This document shows, in pieces, positions 7,754 to 17,444 of a DNA stretch of 64,000 bases (position 1 is the stretch's first letter; the number at the start of each line of letters is the position of its first letter). Made by a program: the position numbers and the translations under genes. The notes beneath the pieces were generated by a model. The model was not told where the DNA came from, did not search any database, and saw only the letters and a list, made by a program, of their open reading frames with translations. The DNA is from Vogesella fluminis (lineage in GTDB: Bacteria; Pseudomonadota; Gammaproteobacteria; Burkholderiales; Chromobacteriaceae). The DNA lies in contig NZ_BMYP01000015.1 of NCBI RefSeq assembly GCF_014652335.1, forward strand, positions 1 through 64,000, written 5' to 3'.

Positions 7754-8683
7754 ATGGCGTTTGCCTTTCTTTTTCCCGGCCAGGGCTCGCAGAGCCTGAA
7801 AATGATGGACGGCTTTGCCGACCTGCCGGTAGTAAAACAGACATTTGACGAAGCCTCGGCCGCCCTGGGTGAAGACCTGTGGGCCATGCTGCAGGCGGAG
7901 ACGCCGGAGGCGATCAACGCCACGGTCAATACCCAGCCGCTGATGCTGGCCGCCGGTGTGGCGACCTATCGTGCCTGGCTGGCACAAGGCGGCGCCTTGC
8001 CGGCCGCGCTGGCCGGCCACAGCCTGGGCGAGTACAGCGCGCTGGTGGCTGCCGGGGCGCTGGATTTTGCCGATGCGGTGAAGCTGGTGCGCCTGCGCGC
8101 CGAGGCGATGCAGGATGCGGTGCCGGCCGGCGAGGGCGCGATGGCCGCGATCCTCAACCTGTCCGATGACGACATCCGCGCCGCCTGCGCCGAAGCGGCG
8201 CAGGGCGAGGTGGTGGAACCGGTGAATTTCAACTCGCCGGGGCAGGTGGTGATTGCCGGCAACAAGGCCGCGGTGGAGCGCGCGATGGAGCTGTGCAAGG
8301 CCAAAGGTGCCAAGCGCGCGCTGCCGCTGCCGGTATCGGTGCCGTCGCACTGCTCGCTGATGAAACCTGCCGCCGACAAGCTGGCCGCGGCACTGGCCGC
8401 GATCCAGATCAACCCGCCGCAGATTCCGGTGCTGCATAATGCCGACGTTGCCGCCTACGACAATGCCGACCAGATCCGCGATGCGCTGACGCGCCAGCTG
8501 TACCGTCCGGTGCGCTGGACCGAAACCGTCCAGCAGCTGGCCGCCGGTGGCATCGTGCTGATGGCCGAATGCGGTCCGGGCAAGGTGCTGGCCGGCCTCG
8601 CCAAGCGTATCGACGGCAACGTGAACTGCCACGCGCTGACCGATGCCGCCAGGCTGGAAGCGGCCCGTGCCGAGCTGGCGTAA
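7754..8683 (+). CDS. fabD: Malonyl-CoA:ACP transacylase
   Basis: A 309-residue FabD, loading malonyl groups onto ACP. The oxyanion-hole motif FLFPGQGSQ is at residues 5-13, the nucleophile Ser90 is in GHSLGEYSAL, and the active-site histidine lies in VSVPSHCSLM (about 199). ATG 7754 is chosen because of the AAAAGGAG ribosome-binding site just upstream; longer readings have no family similarity. fabG follows after 42 bp. Confidence 0.95.
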   Translation: MAFAFLFPGQGSQSLKMMDGFADLPVVKQTFDEASAALGEDLWAMLQAETPEAINATVNTQPLMLAAGVATYRAWLAQGGALPAALAGHSLGEYSALVAAGALDFADAVKLVRLRAEAMQDAVPAGEGAMAAILNLSDDDIRAACAEAAQGEVVEPVNFNSPGQVVIAGNKAAVERAMELCKAKGAKRALPLPVSVPSHCSLMKPAADKLAAALAAIQINPPQIPVLHNADVAAYDNADQIRDALTRQLYRPVRWTETVQQLAAGGIVLMAECGPGKVLAGLAKRIDGNVNCHALTDAARLEAARAELA

Positions 8684-8725
8684 AGACATAAGGTTGGCCG
8701 CATGCGGCCGGCCAGGAGAGAGACA

Positions 8726-9463
8726 ATGAGTTTGCAAGGTAAGGTTGCGCTGGTTACCGGCGCCTCGCGCGGCATCGGTGCCGCCATCGCCGATACCCTG
8801 GCTGCCGCCGGCGCCAAGGTGATCGGTACCGCCACTTCCGACAGCGGTGCCGCCGCCATCGGCGAGCGCCTGGCGCAGTGGGGCGGTATCGGCATGGTGC
8901 TGAACGTCGGCGAAGACGGCGCCATTGACGCGCTGATCGACACCATCGCCAAGGAGCATGGCGACGTGGCCATCCTGGTGAACAATGCCGGCATTACCCG
9001 CGACGGCCTCTTGATGCGCATGAAGGACGAGGACTGGGATGCGATCATGGATACCAACCTGAAGTCGGTATTCAAGACATCCAAGGCCGTGATGCGCGGC
9101 ATGATGAAGGCCCGCTGGGGCCGCATCATCAATATCGCGTCGGTGGTCGGCGCGATGGGCAATGCCGGTCAGGCCAACTATGCGGCCGCCAAGGCCGGCA
9201 TCATGGGCTTTACCAAGTCAATGGCGCGCGAAGTCGGCAGCCGCGGCATTACCGTCAACTGCGTGGCGCCGGGTTTCATCGATACCGACATGACCCGCGC
9301 GCTGCCGGAAGCGCAGCGTGAGGCGCTGGTACAACAGATTGCACTGGGTCGCCTGGGCGCGGCACAGGACATCGCCGATGCCGTGGATTTCCTGGCCTCC
9401 GATCGCGCGGCGTACGTGACAGGCCAGACCCTGCACGTGAACGGCGGCATGTTGATGCCATAA
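8726..9463 (+). CDS. fabG: 3-oxoacyl-ACP reductase
   Basis: A 245-residue short-chain dehydrogenase reducing 3-oxoacyl-ACP with NADPH. It has the cofactor loop TGASRGIG (11-18), NNAGITRD (86-93), the catalytic Ser139, Tyr152 and Lys156 (YAAAK), and the C-terminal GQTLHVNGGM typical of FabG. An AGGAGAGA ribosome-binding site precedes ATG 8726. Its neighbours fabD and acpP confirm the housekeeping assignment over other SDR enzymes. Confidence 0.96.
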   Translation: MSLQGKVALVTGASRGIGAAIADTLAAAGAKVIGTATSDSGAAAIGERLAQWGGIGMVLNVGEDGAIDALIDTIAKEHGDVAILVNNAGITRDGLLMRMKDEDWDAIMDTNLKSVFKTSKAVMRGMMKARWGRIINIASVVGAMGNAGQANYAAAKAGIMGFTKSMAREVGSRGITVNCVAPGFIDTDMTRALPEAQREALVQQIALGRLGAAQDIADAVDFLASDRAAYVTGQTLHVNGGMLMP

Positions 9464-9660
9464 ATGGTAATGGCAGGGAATGGTTTTGGGGTTTTTGCCA
9501 GCGCAGCATGAGCATGCTGGCGGGTCAAAAGCCGGACTGATTGCCGATTCGCAGCCGATATCATGGCAATGATGTGACTGCGGTAGGCTTGGGCAGGTTT
9601 TTTTTGTAGAATGGCGGGGTTTTGTTGTCCCGTACACAGAAAGGTAAAGGATTTAAACAA

Positions 9661-9900
9661 ATGGAAAACATCGAAGCGCGCGTTAAAAAGATCGTTGCCG
9701 AGCAACTGGGCGTGAACGAAGCCGAAGTCAAGATCGACTCTTCGTTTGTTGACGATCTGGGCGCCGACTCCCTGGATACCGTTGAACTGGTGATGGCACT
9801 GGAAGAAGAGTTCGAGTGCGAAATCCCGGATGAAGAAGCCGAGAAAATCACCACCGTTCAGCAAGCAGTCGACTACGTTACCGCTCACCTGAACAAGTAA
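9661..9900 (+). CDS. acpP: Acyl carrier protein
   Basis: A 79-residue acidic acyl carrier protein, the phosphopantetheinylated carrier of growing fatty acids. The attachment serine is Ser37 in [18 protein letters not shown]. The 197-bp gap after fabG suggests acpP also has its own promoter, as usual for this highly expressed gene. The start at 9661 gives the standard length. Confidence 0.97.
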   Translation: MENIEARVKKIVAEQLGVNEAEVKIDSSFVDDLGADSLDTVELVMALEEEFECEIPDEEAEKITTVQQAVDYVTAHLNK

Positions 9901-10064
9901 TTTCCCGGGCTTGCCAGGACCTCTGCCGGTGTAGCCCAGGCTCGCCAGCAGGGGTCTTTTGCTGTAGTGGCCCTGAAACGTGCGTTTGATTTAATGACAG
10001 CCCATTGAATACCGCCCGTTCGGGACTATCGGGAGCTTCCTCCCTTTTTTCGCGGAGATACCCT

Positions 10065-11306
10065 GTGTCAAAACGCAGAGTAGTAGTGACTGGCCTGGGC
10101 CATGTGTCCCCGGTCGGCAACGATGTGAGCAGTGGCTGGGCCAATCTCCTGGCCGGCAAGAGTGGTATCACCACCATTACCCGTTTCGATGCCAGTGATA
10201 TTTCCTGCCAGGTCGCGGGTGAGGTCAAGGGCTTCGATATTAGCCAGTACATTTCGGCGAAAGACGCGCGCCGCATGGATGTATTCATCCATTACGGCAT
10301 CGCGGCTGCGCTGCAGGCGGTAGCCGACTCCGGTCTCGACGATGTGCCGGGCCTCGACAAGACCCGTGTCGGCGTGAATATCGGCTCCGGTATCGGTGGC
10401 CTGCCGCTGATCGAAGAAACCGGCGTGGCCCGCCACGAAGGCGGCATCCGCAAGATCGGCCCGTTCTTCATTCCCGGCTCGCTGATCAACATGGTTGCCG
10501 GTCACGTATCCATCCTCAAGGGCTATCAGGGTCCGAGCTACGGCATCGTGTCCGCCTGCACCACCGGTGCACACTGCATCGGCGATGCCGCACGCGTGAT
10601 CCAGTATGGTGACGCCGACGTGATGGTGGCCGGTGGCGCCGAAGGCACCATCTCCAGCCTAGCGGTGGGCGGCTTTGCCGCGATGAAGGCACTGTCGACC
10701 CGCAACGACGATCCGGCGACCGCTTCGCGGCCGTGGGACAAGGGCCGTGACGGCTTCGTGATGGGCGAGGGCGCCGGTGTGCTGGTACTGGAAGAGTACG
10801 AGCACGCGGTCAAGCGCGGCGCCAGGATCTACGCCGAGCTGGTCGGCTTCGGCATGAGCTCCGACGCGCACCACATCACCGCACCGAGCGCCGAAGGCCC
10901 GGCCCGCGGCGTGCTGAACGCGCTGCGCGACGCCAAGCTGAATCCGGAAGACGTGCAGTACGTGAACGCGCACGGTACCTCCACCCCGCTGGGCGACGCC
11001 AACGAAACCAACGCGCTGAAGATCGCGTTCGGTGACCACGCCAGGAAGCTGGTCGTGAACTCCACCAAGTCGATGACCGGCCACCTGCTGGGCGGCGCCG
11101 GCGGTGTGGAAGCGATCTACTCGATTCTGGCCGTGCACAACCAGGTATCGCCACCGACCATCAACCTGCACGATCAGGACATCGAAGGCGGCTGCGATCT
11201 GGACTACTGCGCCAACACCGCGCGTGACATGAAAATCGACGTGGCGATCTCCAACTCCTTCGGGTTTGGCGGTACCAACGGCACGCTGGTATTCAAGCGC
11301 GTGTAA
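10065..11306 (+). CDS. fabF: 3-oxoacyl-ACP synthase II
   Basis: A 413-residue beta-ketoacyl-ACP synthase II that elongates acyl chains. The Cys-His-His triad is visible: Cys165 in [14 protein letters not shown], His in [13 protein letters not shown] (about 303) and His in [15 protein letters not shown] (about 340). The start is GTG 10065, preceded by CGGAG at 10052-10056; it gives the [11 protein letters not shown] start and the same length as the E. coli enzyme. A 164-bp gap separates it from acpP. A strong terminator follows. Confidence 0.95.
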   Translation: MSKRRVVVTGLGHVSPVGNDVSSGWANLLAGKSGITTITRFDASDISCQVAGEVKGFDISQYISAKDARRMDVFIHYGIAAALQAVADSGLDDVPGLDKTRVGVNIGSGIGGLPLIEETGVARHEGGIRKIGPFFIPGSLINMVAGHVSILKGYQGPSYGIVSACTTGAHCIGDAARVIQYGDADVMVAGGAEGTISSLAVGGFAAMKALSTRNDDPATASRPWDKGRDGFVMGEGAGVLVLEEYEHAVKRGARIYAELVGFGMSSDAHHITAPSAEGPARGVLNALRDAKLNPEDVQYVNAHGTSTPLGDANETNALKIAFGDHARKLVVNSTKSMTGHLLGGAGGVEAIYSILAVHNQVSPPTINLHDQDIEGGCDLDYCANTARDMKIDVAISNSFGFGGTNGTLVFKRV

Positions 11307-11340
11307 GTCTTGCCCAACGGTGTCGAAACCGTTGACAGCC

Positions 11341-11376
11341 AAGACCGCTGCGATAAACTCGCGCGGTCTTTTCTTT
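11341..11376 (+). terminator. Intrinsic terminator of the fab cluster
   Basis: AAGACCGC (11341-11348) pairs with GCGGTCTT (11363-11370), followed by TTCTTTTT. The 14-base loop and T-rich tail make a good rho-independent terminator 34 bp after fabF. A TGCGGCCAA word starts at its very end. Confidence 0.8.
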
Positions 11377-11565
11377 TTGCGGCCAACGTGACGTTGCTGT
11401 TGCCGCAAGGCGGCGGGTAGTGCCTGCGTCGGCGTCGTGCTGGCAAGGCCTGGCGGCGGATGTATAGTCCTATTAGGTGGCGGTCGGCGGGAGTCATCGC
11501 CGTCGCCCGCGCCCGGCCAGCCGCCCCGCCATCCTTGCCGCAACCGAACCTCGGGCCCTGCTGCC

Positions 11566-12864
11566 ATGCACTGTGAACTGCTGAGTTTTACCCCCGATCT
11601 GCTGGCGCTGCACGCCCACGATCGCGCCCGTTTCCCCTACCTGATGCAGTCGTCGGGTGACAGCGGCTGGGACATCCTGATGGCCCTGCCGCAGCACACC
11701 CGCATCTATCGCGAAGGCGAGGGCGCGCTGTTCCTCGACGACGTGCGCGCACTGCCGCTGCCGCAGGCGGTGGCCAATCCGCACCGGCTGCCGTTCAGTG
11801 GCGGCTGGTTTGTCTATCTCGGTTACGACCTGCTGTCCGAGTTCGAGCCCAGCGTGCCGCAGGCGATCAGCGACAGCTTCCCGCTGGCGGTACTTAGCCG
11901 CATGCCCGCCGCGCTGCTGCATGACCGCGAGAAGCGGGAAAGCTGGCTGCTGGCGGAAACGCCGGCGCAGCTGGATGCACTGAAACAGGCGCTGGTGGAG
12001 TCGGAGCCGTTTGCGGCCAACCCTGTGGTGCTGCAGGCACTGGAAGAGGACCCGCCGCACTGGTACACCGACGCGGTGGTCAAGCTCAAGGACTACATCT
12101 ACGAAGGCGACGTGTTCCAGGTCAATATCTCGCGCGGCTGGCGTGCCACGCTGGCGGAGGGCGTGCGGCCGGCGGACCTGTACGCCGCGCTGCGCCGCAG
12201 CAACCCGGCGCCGTTCTCGGCACTGGCCGATTTCGGCGACGCGCACATCGTCAGCTCCTCGCCGGAGCGCCTGGTGCGCGTGCACGACGGCTGGGTCGAT
12301 ACCCGCCCCATCGCCGGCACCCATCCGCGCTCAACGGATGCGGCAGAGGACGCCGCGCTGAAGCAGCGGCTGATCTCCAGCATCAAGGAGCGTGCCGAGC
12401 ACGTGATGCTGATCGATCTGGAGCGCAACGACCTCGGCCGCATCTGCCAGCCCGGCAGCGTGGAGGTCAACGAGCTGATGGCGGTGGCCAGCTACGCCTA
12501 CGTGCACCACATCGAGTCCAACGTCCGTGGCCGCATCCGTGACGGCGTCAATACCGTCGACGTGTTCCGTGCGCTATTCCCCGGCGGCACCATCACCGGC
12601 TGCCCGAAGGTGCGCACCATGCAGATCATCCGTGAGCTGGAAAACAGCGCGCGTCGCGCCTACACCGGCAGCCTCGGCTACCTCAACCGCGACGGCACAC
12701 TGGACCTCAACATCCTGATCCGCACCTTCATGCAGCAGGGGCAGCAGCTGCGCTTCCGCGCCGGCGGCGGCATCGTCGCCGATTCCGACCCCGAGCGCGA
12801 ACTGCAGGAAACCCGCCACAAGGCGCGCGGCCTGCTGCGTGCACTGGGTGTGGAGCAGGCCTGA
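11566..12864 (+). CDS. pabB: Aminodeoxychorismate synthase component I
   Basis: A 432-residue chorismate-utilising enzyme of the PabB/TrpE family. The catalytic half carries YIYEGDVFQVNISRGW, PIAGTHPR, ERAEHVMLIDLERNDLGR and FPGGTITGCPKVRTMQII, the chorismate- and magnesium-binding motifs. PIAGT fits PabB better than the PIKGT-type lysine motif of some homologues, so I note the lysine as absent at that place. Its overlap with pabC (TGATG) supports PabB over TrpE. It makes aminodeoxychorismate for folate. The ATG at 11566 starts the MHCELLSFTPD reading; a longer start is possible. Confidence 0.88.
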   Translation: MHCELLSFTPDLLALHAHDRARFPYLMQSSGDSGWDILMALPQHTRIYREGEGALFLDDVRALPLPQAVANPHRLPFSGGWFVYLGYDLLSEFEPSVPQAISDSFPLAVLSRMPAALLHDREKRESWLLAETPAQLDALKQALVESEPFAANPVVLQALEEDPPHWYTDAVVKLKDYIYEGDVFQVNISRGWRATLAEGVRPADLYAALRRSNPAPFSALADFGDAHIVSSSPERLVRVHDGWVDTRPIAGTHPRSTDAAEDAALKQRLISSIKERAEHVMLIDLERNDLGRICQPGSVEVNELMAVASYAYVHHIESNVRGRIRDGVNTVDVFRALFPGGTITGCPKVRTMQIIRELENSARRAYTGSLGYLNRDGTLDLNILIRTFMQQGQQLRFRAGGGIVADSDPERELQETRHKARGLLRALGVEQA

Positions 12865-13658
12865 TGCTGGTCAACGGCCAGCCCGGTGACCGCATCAGCG
12901 CCGGCGATCGCGGCCTGGCCTATGGCGACGGTATCTACCGCACGCTGGAAGCGCGCCACGGCACGCCGCTGCTGTGGCACTGGCAGTGGCAAAGGTTGGC
13001 CGCAGACTGCGCCGCACTGCGCCTGCCGTGCCCGGACGAGGCGCTGCTGCTGCGCGAGATCGCCAGTGTGGCGGCCAGGCTTGAGCGCGCGGTGGTCAAG
13101 ATCGTGCTCACCCGTGGCAGCGGCCAGCGCGGCTACGCGATGCCGGCCGCGTGCAGCCCGACCCGCATCGTCAGCGCCAGCGCCTGGGGCGGTTACCCGG
13201 CCGAGTGCGCGGCGGCCGGCATCGTCGCCCGCTGGTGCGACACGCGGCTGGCCATCCAGCCGCGGCTGGCCGGCATCAAGCACCTCAACCGCCTGGAAAA
13301 CGTGCTGGCGCGCAGCGAGTGGACGGACCCGGCCATCGCCGAGGGGCTGATGCTGGACATGGACGGCACGGTGGTGGAAGGCACCATGAGCAACCTGTTC
13401 ATCGTGCGTGCCGGCGAGCTGATCACCCCGCCGCTGGACCGCTGCGGCGTGTCCGGCGCCATGCGCGCCTGCGTGATCGACACTGCGGCCAACCTTGGCC
13501 TGCACATGCGCGAGACGCGGCTGTCACCGGATGAGGTGCTGGCGTCGGACGAAGCCTTCGTCTGTAACAGCCTGGCCGGCATCTGGCCGCTGCGACAGCT
13601 GGGGACGCGACAGTGGCAGCCCGGCACACTGACCCGCCACCTGCAGCAGCTGCTCTGA
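12864..13658 (+). CDS. pabC: Aminodeoxychorismate lyase
   Basis: A 264-residue fold-type IV PLP enzyme that releases pyruvate from aminodeoxychorismate to give p-aminobenzoate. It shows GDRGLAYGDGIYRTLEA (17-33), the cofactor-lysine motif GIKHLNRLENVLA (about residue 142), and DGTVVEGTMSNLFIV. The ATG overlaps the pabB stop by one base, giving translational coupling. Two uptake-like words lie inside, encoding RLAAD and TAANL. In many bacteria mltG follows pabC; here a chemoreceptor follows instead. Confidence 0.92.
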   Translation: MLVNGQPGDRISAGDRGLAYGDGIYRTLEARHGTPLLWHWQWQRLAADCAALRLPCPDEALLLREIASVAARLERAVVKIVLTRGSGQRGYAMPAACSPTRIVSASAWGGYPAECAAAGIVARWCDTRLAIQPRLAGIKHLNRLENVLARSEWTDPAIAEGLMLDMDGTVVEGTMSNLFIVRAGELITPPLDRCGVSGAMRACVIDTAANLGLHMRETRLSPDEVLASDEAFVCNSLAGIWPLRQLGTRQWQPGTLTRHLQQLL

Positions 13659-13990
13659 TTCATCGCCGGTTTTCATCGCCGGCACTCGCCATCCCCTGAA
13701 CTGGGCCTTGATCCGTGGCCATTCGCCGCTCACGGCACAGGCGCAGTGCCATCCCGCCCGCAGGTGCCCTGCCGCGTCAGCAGGTCCACAGCCTTAGGGA
13801 TTCTCTTTCAACTGTGATGCATATTTTATAGGTGCAGCTATCAACGCCGATGGCCGGCAGGCAAGAGAGCGGAAAGGCGCGCCGAGACGGTGTATTTGTT
13901 TGATGTTAGTCAATTTGGGTGAGTGGCAACTGCACGATTATCCATGATTATGGAATTGTTAAATAACTCTTTTATTTAAAAGGCATGATC
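13659..13990. other. Intergenic region before the NIT chemoreceptor
   Basis: About 330 bp without a gene. TTCATCGCCGG is repeated in tandem near 13660-13685, and the last 200 bp are AT-rich, as expected for a promoter region. I cannot place -35/-10 boxes or a sigma-28 site with confidence. No uptake-like word occurs here. Confidence 0.5.
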
Positions 13991-15994
13991 ATGAGATTCG
14001 TCACAATTTCCCAGCGACTTCTTTTGCTGCTGCTGGTGCCGGTGGTGAGCCTGCTGCTATTTGCCGGTTCCCTGCTCTGGCACAACCTGGGCAGCTATCG
14101 TGATGCCAGGCAAACACTGGGCATGATGGAAATATCGGTCGCTGCCGGCAACCTGATCCATGCCCTGCAGATCGAACGGGGAGCCTCGGCCGGCTTCCTG
14201 CAATCGCACGGCCAGAAATTTGCCAGCCGCCTGTCGGGTATCCGCGCCGAGACCGGACAGCGCTTGCAGACATACCGCCAGTTGCTGGCCACTCGTGAGA
14301 CGGCTTCGCCGGAGCAGGATGCGGCACTGAACCGGACGCTGGCCCGGGTCGACGAACAGCTGATGCAGCTGGCGGCGCTGCGTACCAAGGTGGACCAGTT
14401 GCAGATCGAGCCGGCCGCCAGTTCGGCGTATTACTCCGCAACGGTGGCCGCGCAGCTGGATGCAATGAGTGCAATGGGGCGCTACAACCAGAATGTACTG
14501 ATCTCCCGCAAGCTGCTTGCTTATCAGGCGCTGATCCGGACCAAGGAAAATGCCGGGCTGGAGCGGGCACTGTCAGTACCGGTGTTTATCGCCAATGCGG
14601 TAACGCCGCAGGCCTACCGCACGATCCTTTCCAAAGTCTACAAGCAGGATGCCTTTCTGGAGTTGTTCCGTAGCCAGGCAGAGCCGGAAGAGCTGGCCTC
14701 GCTGCAGTCCGCGCTGGACAGCCCGGCAGCCGCTGCCGTGCAACGCCTGCGTGACCGCATGGCAGAGCAGGCGCTGAGCGGCGGCTTCGATGTGGACCCG
14801 GAGGTATGGTTTACCGCCATCACCGACAAGATCAATCTGTTGTACACCACCGAGCAGCTGCTGACCCGCAACGTGGTGGCGCAGGCTTCCGCTATCGAGG
14901 CCGCGGCATGGCAAAAGCTGCTGTGGCTGTCGGTGCTGGTGCTGGCGGCACTGCTGCTGACGGTAATCGGCGGGCTCCGTATCGCACATGGCATCGTGCG
15001 GCCATTGCAGGTGGTGGCAGCTGCTGCCGAGCAAGCGGTCAGCAGCGGTGACTTCAGCCGCCGGGTGGCGGAGCAGGGGGCTGAGGAATTGCAGCGGACT
15101 TCGCAGGCTTTCAATCACCTGATGCAGACTTTCTCTGCACTGATTGCCGATACCCAGCGGGGAAGCAGCAATATTGCTGCCGTTTCTGCGGCACTGGCAT
15201 CATCCAGCACCCAGATCCAGCACAGCGCAGCCAGTCAGGGGGATGCCACTGCCGCCGTGGCGGCAGCAGTTGAACAGGCCTCCGGCAGCATCAGCGAAAC
15301 ACTCACCAGCACCCGGGCTGCGGTGACGATGGTGGAGCAAACGCGACAGGATACCGAGCATGCGCTGGCAGTAATGGTAAGCACGGTGGGTACGGTGCAA
15401 GGCATCGCTGTGCAGATTGAAACCTCCGGCAGCGATGTTGGCCAGCTGGATGAAAGTTCCAAGAAGATCGGCGGCATCGTGCAGGTGATCAAGGATATTG
15501 CCGACCAGACCAACCTGCTGGCACTGAATGCCGCGATCGAGGCGGCGCGTGCCGGTGAGCAGGGACGCGGCTTTGCCGTGGTCGCCGATGAGGTGCGCAA
15601 GCTGGCAGAGCGCACCGGTGGCGCCACCGGGGAAATCGTGAAGCTGATCAGCGATATCCAGCAGCGCATCGGCAGTGCCATCGACTGTATGCAGCAGGCC
15701 AATAGCCAGGCACAGCACGGCCTGCAGCTGGTATCGCAGAGCGAAAGCGCGCTGCGCAATATTGATCACAGCTCGCAGCAGGTAGCACACCACATGCACA
15801 GCGTCGCCAGTGCGATTCAGGCACAGGATGGTGCCATCCAGCAGATCGTGCAGCGGATCGAACAAATTGCGAACATGACGGCAGAGAATGTGATGGTGGC
15901 ACAGTCGAACAACCGCAATGCGGAGGATCTGGATAGCCTGTCGAACAACCTGCAGCGCGCCATCAGCCAGTTCAGGATTGCTCCGGCCGGCTGA
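13991..15994 (+). CDS. Methyl-accepting chemotaxis protein with NIT sensor domain
   Basis: A 667-residue transmembrane chemoreceptor. TM1 is at about residues 8-30. The periplasmic region (about 35-300) is helical and begins with [21 protein letters not shown], the pattern of nitrate/nitrite-sensing (NIT) domains. TM2 is at about 307-332, then HAMP (333-385) and the signalling domain with the conserved tip [20 protein letters not shown] near residue 500. ATG 13991 is preferred to 13985 because AAAAGG lies 7 bases upstream. There is no C-terminal CheR-binding pentapeptide. It likely steers flagella or pili in response to nitrate or a related ligand; the ligand is inferred from the domain. Confidence 0.88.
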   Translation: MRFVTISQRLLLLLLVPVVSLLLFAGSLLWHNLGSYRDARQTLGMMEISVAAGNLIHALQIERGASAGFLQSHGQKFASRLSGIRAETGQRLQTYRQLLATRETASPEQDAALNRTLARVDEQLMQLAALRTKVDQLQIEPAASSAYYSATVAAQLDAMSAMGRYNQNVLISRKLLAYQALIRTKENAGLERALSVPVFIANAVTPQAYRTILSKVYKQDAFLELFRSQAEPEELASLQSALDSPAAAAVQRLRDRMAEQALSGGFDVDPEVWFTAITDKINLLYTTEQLLTRNVVAQASAIEAAAWQKLLWLSVLVLAALLLTVIGGLRIAHGIVRPLQVVAAAAEQAVSSGDFSRRVAEQGAEELQRTSQAFNHLMQTFSALIADTQRGSSNIAAVSAALASSSTQIQHSAASQGDATAAVAAAVEQASGSISETLTSTRAAVTMVEQTRQDTEHALAVMVSTVGTVQGIAVQIETSGSDVGQLDESSKKIGGIVQVIKDIADQTNLLALNAAIEAARAGEQGRGFAVVADEVRKLAERTGGATGEIVKLISDIQQRIGSAIDCMQQANSQAQHGLQLVSQSESALRNIDHSSQQVAHHMHSVASAIQAQDGAIQQIVQRIEQIANMTAENVMVAQSNNRNAEDLDSLSNNLQRAISQFRIAPAG

Positions 15995-16015
15995 ACAGTA
16001 TTGCAGCTGGCGCAT

Positions 16016-16101
16016 GGGCGTGGCTAACCGCTCCGGCTGGCGACGCGCCCCAAAACGATGCGGCCAACCTTTTCCAGGGTTGGCCGCATCGTTTTCAAGC
16101 C
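16016..16101. repeat. 86-bp repeat, copy A, containing an 18-bp terminator stem
   Basis: Aligns without gaps to 18383-18468 with scattered substitutions (CTCCGGC..CGACGCGCC..CAAAAC, then the word pair, ending GTTTTCAAGCC). Inside it AAAACGATGCGGCCAACC (16052-16069) and its exact complement (16078-16095) form a bidirectional terminator with an A/T-run on each side. It lies between the convergent chemoreceptor and LysE genes and includes the LysE stop. Confidence 0.8.
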
Positions 16102-16727
16102 TGCCACCCCGCCAGCGTGCGCCACGCCAGCAGCAGCGCAAAGCCGATCAGCAGCACGCCGCAGGCCTGGTCGACCAGCCGCTGCCCGCGTACGCCCAGC
16201 CGCGACAGCAGCCGGCCACCGCCGTAGGCCAGCAGCAACCACCAAAGCGCCGAGCCGGCAAACACGCCCACCACCATCAGCACACTGTCGGCCAGCGACG
16301 GCGTGCGCGCGCCGGCCAGCCCGGCGAAGATGGCGATGAAGGACAGGATGGTCATCGGGTTGGTCAGCGTCAGCGCCAGCGCGCTGCCGTAGGCGCGCGG
16401 CAGGCTGTGCGCGCCGGCGGCACGGGCGGCGTGGCTGGCCGCGTCGCGGCGCAGGGTGGCGATGCCCAGGTACAGCAGCAGCACGCAGCCGGCCAGCGCC
16501 AGCGGCGTCGCCAGCCGCGTCAGCAGCGCGATCAGCGTGCCGAGGCCGGCGGCACCGATCGCGGCGTAGATGGCGTCGGCGGTGGCGGCGCCCAGCCCGG
16601 TGACAAAGCCGGTGGCCGCGCCCTGGCGCAGCGTGCGCTCGATGCACAACAAACCCACCGGCCCGACCGGCGCGGCAATCGCCAGCCCGATGAGGGCGGC
16701 CTCGACAAACAGGTGGCTGCTTTGCAT
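16095..16727 (-). CDS. LysE/RhtB family amino-acid exporter
   Basis: A 210-residue membrane protein with about six hydrophobic segments. The family signature AAPVGPVGLLCIERTLRQG is at residues 19-37, GLGAATADAIYAAIG follows, and TLTNPMTILSFIAIFAGL (about 120-137) holds the conserved asparagine-proline pair. It exports amino acids or related small molecules across the inner membrane. The divergent AsnC/Lrp gene starting 126 bp away is the likely regulator, a common exporter-regulator pair. The substrate cannot be read from sequence. Confidence 0.85.
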   Translation of the reverse strand: MQSSHLFVEAALIGLAIAAPVGPVGLLCIERTLRQGAATGFVTGLGAATADAIYAAIGAAGLGTLIALLTRLATPLALAGCVLLLYLGIATLRRDAASHAARAAGAHSLPRAYGSALALTLTNPMTILSFIAIFAGLAGARTPSLADSVLMVVGVFAGSALWWLLLAYGGGRLLSRLGVRGQRLVDQACGVLLIGFALLLAWRTLAGWQA

Positions 16728-16852
16728 GGCGTCTGGCTCCTCGATGTGATGCCCTAGTGTGCGACGGCGCCGCCGCGCGCGCCATCAGGTATCTTCGCCA
16801 AAATACGATGTCGGGTTTATATTCTTAGGCCAAACAGCAGAAAGGCTTGCAA

Positions 16853-17296
16853 ATGGAAGTAGATGGCAAATCGTGGCTGATCCTGCAGGCGTTGCAGGAC
16901 AATGCGCGGCAATCGCTGACCGAACTGGCGCAGACGGTGGGGCTGTCGCTGCCTGCGGTATCGGAGCGGGTGAAGCGGCTGGAAGAGGCGGGGGTGATCA
17001 GCGGCTATCACGCCGTGGTGGCGCCGCTGAAGGCCGGCTTTGCGCTGTCGGCGCTGGTCGGCATCACCGTACCGCAACCGGCGAAGAAGGTGCTACTGGA
17101 AAGGTTGGCCGCGATGGCGGAAGTGCAGGAGTGCCACCACGTGACCGGGGTCGATTCCTACGTCTTTCGCGTGCTGGCGCGCGACGTGTCGCATCTGGAG
17201 CTGCTGGTGTCGCGGCTGAACGATCTGGGCGAGACGCGCACCAGCATCATCCTGTCGACCCCGCTCAGCAACCGTCCGGTGCTGCCGCCGCGTTAG
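16853..17296 (+). CDS. Lrp/AsnC family transcriptional regulator
   Basis: A 147-residue Lrp/AsnC protein. The N-terminal helix-turn-helix reads ARQSLTELAQTVGLSLPAVSERVKRLEEAGVI (residues 18-49), and the C-terminal RAM ligand-binding half includes VQECHHVTGVDSYVFRVLARD. Lrp-type regulators sense amino acids and often control an adjacent exporter; the LysE gene is divergent, so it is the expected target. A TTG two codons earlier is a weaker start. Confidence 0.9.
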   Translation: MEVDGKSWLILQALQDNARQSLTELAQTVGLSLPAVSERVKRLEEAGVISGYHAVVAPLKAGFALSALVGITVPQPAKKVLLERLAAMAEVQECHHVTGVDSYVFRVLARDVSHLELLVSRLNDLGETRTSIILSTPLSNRPVLPPR

Positions 17297-17444
17297 GGGA
17301 GGTGGAGCAGGTGGTCTTTCCTTGGAGGCGGGATGCCTGCTATCGACCCTTAGCGGAAGTCGGAGACCAAGAGAAGCAGACACTCTGAAACTTGGGCATC
17401 CGCAAAAAGTTGCGGTGGATACTCCTCCCTTAGCCTCTGCTTTA

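Noticed and set aside
7736-8959. Long minus-strand open frame opposite fabD
   Set aside because: Composition is typical of an antisense shadow (His/Gln/Arg/Gly rich) and the plus strand encodes a full FabD with catalytic motifs.
9504-9519. CAGCATG/CATGCTG hairpin after fabG as a terminator
   Set aside because: No T-run follows on the plus strand and the loop would be only two bases, so it is weak evidence for termination.
13820-13860. Possible sigma-28 promoter (CGCCGATGG) for the NIT chemoreceptor
   Set aside because: The -10-like part is present but no TAAA-type -35 element lies at the proper distance.
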